A DNA stretch of 64,000 bases, from contig JADKCL010000024.1 of the NCBI GenBank assembly GCA_016718825.1, forward strand, positions 62,001 to 126,000, written 5' to 3'. The notes below the pieces were generated by a model, which searched no databases, was not told the origin of the DNA, and saw only the letters and a list, made by a program, of their open reading frames with translations. Source of the stretch: Bacteroidota bacterium (lineage in GTDB: Bacteria; Bacteroidota; Bacteroidia; J057; JADKCL01). Every line of letters begins with the position of its first letter. The stretch's first letter is position 1. Below are positions 62,999-64,000 of this stretch, piece by piece. A program made the translations under genes and the position numbers.

Positions 62999-63080
62999 AC
63001 ACCAGTTTCATAACTGCGGTCACTAGGACCTTGTTGTGATAAGATGACAATGCGAAGGTAACAAAGACTTTCGAGAATCC
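62971..63080 (-). ncRNA. tracrRNA candidate for the adjacent Cas9
   Basis: Read on the minus strand from ~63080, the RNA has an anti-repeat ending ATCACAAC (63040-63033), the complement of the GTTGTGAT 5' end usual in Bacteroidota type II-C repeats. It is followed by AAGG and three hairpins. Hairpin 1 is GGTC-CTAGT-GACC (63030-63018). Hairpin 2 is CAGTT-ATGA-AACTG (63016-63003). Hairpin 3 is an 8-bp terminator stem, GCCTGCTC-CCC-GAGTGGGC (62998-62980), followed by U8 (62978-62971). Position (44 bp upstream of cas9, opposite strand), anti-repeat and terminator all fit. The repeat array lies outside the window, so pairing with the real repeat could not be checked. The 5' end is uncertain. Confidence 0.75.
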
Positions 63081-63123
63081 AAAACATTGTTAAATTGCAG
63101 GTGAATCAAATTTTAAATTCACC

Positions 63124-64000
63124 ATGAATAGAATCCTTTCACTTGACCTTGGAACAGCCTCAATCGGTTGGGCAGTACGCGAAAAGTCTCATTCTCCTTC
63201 CATTGAAGACATCATTGAAAGCGGCGTTGTCATTTTTCCAGAGGGCTATGGCTCTGTAAAAGGCAATCAATTCTCCCTGGCTTCCGAACGTCGCAAAAAA
63301 AGACTGATTCGTAGAGGATACTACCGGCGGAAACTTCGCAAATATGCGACACTCAAAGTATTGATTGAAAACGGGTTGGTCCCATTATCGATCGAGGAGC
63401 TTCGGGCTTGGATCAAACCTGCCCGCGGTGAGCAAGCCATGTATCCTATCAATGAATTGTTTCACAAGTGGCTGAGGTTGATTCCTGCGAATGGGCCGCT
63501 GCGCGCTACTGCATTTGCCAATATTTATCAGGTGCGTGCCGCAGCGATTAACGGAAAGTTGAATCACTACACCCAGTTCGGCTTTTCAGAAGCACAGTTG
63601 CTCGGCCGAATTGTTTACAATTTCGCGCAAAGAAGGGGATTTCTCAGCAATGCCAAAGACAATCGTGCAGCATCGGATACCGGCAAAGTCAATTTAGGGA
63701 TCCAAGCCCTCAAAGCAGAAATGGGCGACAAAACGATGTCGGAGCATTTCGCGACCCTGAATCCCTTTGAGCAAAGAATTCGTGGGCGATTTCTTGCACG
63801 GGAAATGTTTGAAGATGAATTGCAAACGATCTGCATTCGGTATCCTTCGGTACTTTCCCACCTCAAAGAAGGACTTGACCGTGCATTGTTTCATGTGCGC
63901 CCACTCAAAAGTCAAAAGGACAAGGTTGGAGGCTGCACGTTTGAAAAGGACAAAACCAGAATTCCACTGAGCCATCCAGACTTTGAGTTGTTCAGGCTTG
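63124..64000 (+). CDS. cas9: Cas9 endonuclease, N-terminal 292 residues (continues beyond window)
   Basis: The frame opens at the ATG at 63124 and is still open at the window edge. The RuvC-I motif ILSLDLGTASIGWAV places the catalytic Asp at residue 8. SGVVIFPEGYGSVKG follows, typical of Bacteroidota type II-C Cas9. An Arg-rich bridge helix lies at ~51-75 (SERRKKRLIRRGYYRRKLRK). The recognition lobe start includes ELFHKWLRLI and the signature YNFAQRRGFLSNAKD (165-179). All visible key residues are intact, and HNH and RuvC-II/III would lie further right. IscB and other ancestors lack this recognition lobe, so Cas9 is secure. The protein cuts DNA guided by crRNA and tracrRNA; the tracrRNA candidate lies just upstream on the opposite strand. 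cas1, cas2 and the array are not in view. Confidence 0.95.
   Translation, partial: MNRILSLDLGTASIGWAVREKSHSPSIEDIIESGVVIFPEGYGSVKGNQFSLASERRKKRLIRRGYYRRKLRKYATLKVLIENGLVPLSIEELRAWIKPARGEQAMYPINELFHKWLRLIPANGPLRATAFANIYQVRAAAINGKLNHYTQFGFSEAQLLGRIVYNFAQRRGFLSNAKDNRAASDTGKVNLGIQALKAEMGDKTMSEHFATLNPFEQRIRGRFLAREMFEDELQTICIRYPSVLSHLKEGLDRALFHVRPLKSQKDKVGGCTFEKDKTRIPLSHPDFELFRL

Noticed and set aside
62659..63087. 142-codon minus-strand frame spanning the tracrRNA candidate
   Set aside because: It crosses the terminator stem and anti-repeat and overlaps the effector's 3' end. Part of it (FAYHPTIDGHEWSINLLTKG) looks protein-like, so a small remnant gene cannot be fully excluded.

Overview
The window looks like chromosomal DNA of a Bacteroidota bacterium, probably of the Saprospiria/Chitinophagia type, with roughly half G+C. 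The evidence is a short Bacteroidota-type primary sigma factor (RpoD, 285 aa), Bacteroidota promoter elements (TTG, about 20 nt, TAnnTTTG) ahead of several genes, at least seven exported proteins ending in a type IX secretion (T9SS) sorting domain, LytTR/LytS signalling, and BlaI/M56 regulation. No tRNA, rRNA, insertion sequence or CRISPR repeat array is visible.

Layout. 1-6.5 kb: the tail of a T9SS cargo protein, a duplicated-domain protein, a GT39 glycosyltransferase/MuiA-like operon, a lipoprotein and rpoD. 7-14 kb: a decayed penicillin-acylase gene, a DUF3857/transglutaminase protein, a methyltransferase, REP-like repeats, and a BlaI-M56 pair with three operators phased at 20 bp. 14-23 kb: an accessory zone with three toxin-antitoxin loci (two damaged), a frameshifted PD-(D/E)XK-like nuclease, a frameshifted propeller protein, a Ser/Thr kinase fused to thrombospondin type-3 repeats, and a metalloprotease followed directly by a TIMP-like inhibitor. 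23.8-46 kb: three co-oriented giant surface-protein genes with cohesin, dockerin-like, Ig-like, CUB-like and PKD modules. 46-60 kb: a LytTR two-component operon, SBBP-propeller and esterase T9SS cargo, an aldo/keto reductase and small proteins. 60.5-64 kb: a putative non-Sec cargo/effector protein, then a type II CRISPR locus entering the window, with a tracrRNA candidate on the minus strand and the first 292 codons of a cas9 on the plus strand.

How the genes may work together (inference). The cohesin-bearing proteins and the dockerin-like segment could build a cell-surface assembly exported by T9SS. The metzincin and TIMP-like protein form an operon that looks like a protease with its own inhibitor. 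The metzincin and the 60.6-kb protein both lack a Sec signal and share an N-terminal PPxFxLxAS motif at about residues 30-43, which suggests a common export route such as a contractile injection system.

Caution: frameshifts are unusually frequent (acylase, nuclease, propeller, antitoxin, both giant genes). Several lie in homopolymers, and one toxin gene runs into an 80-nt G tract. Some of the broken genes may be sequencing or assembly error rather than real decay.
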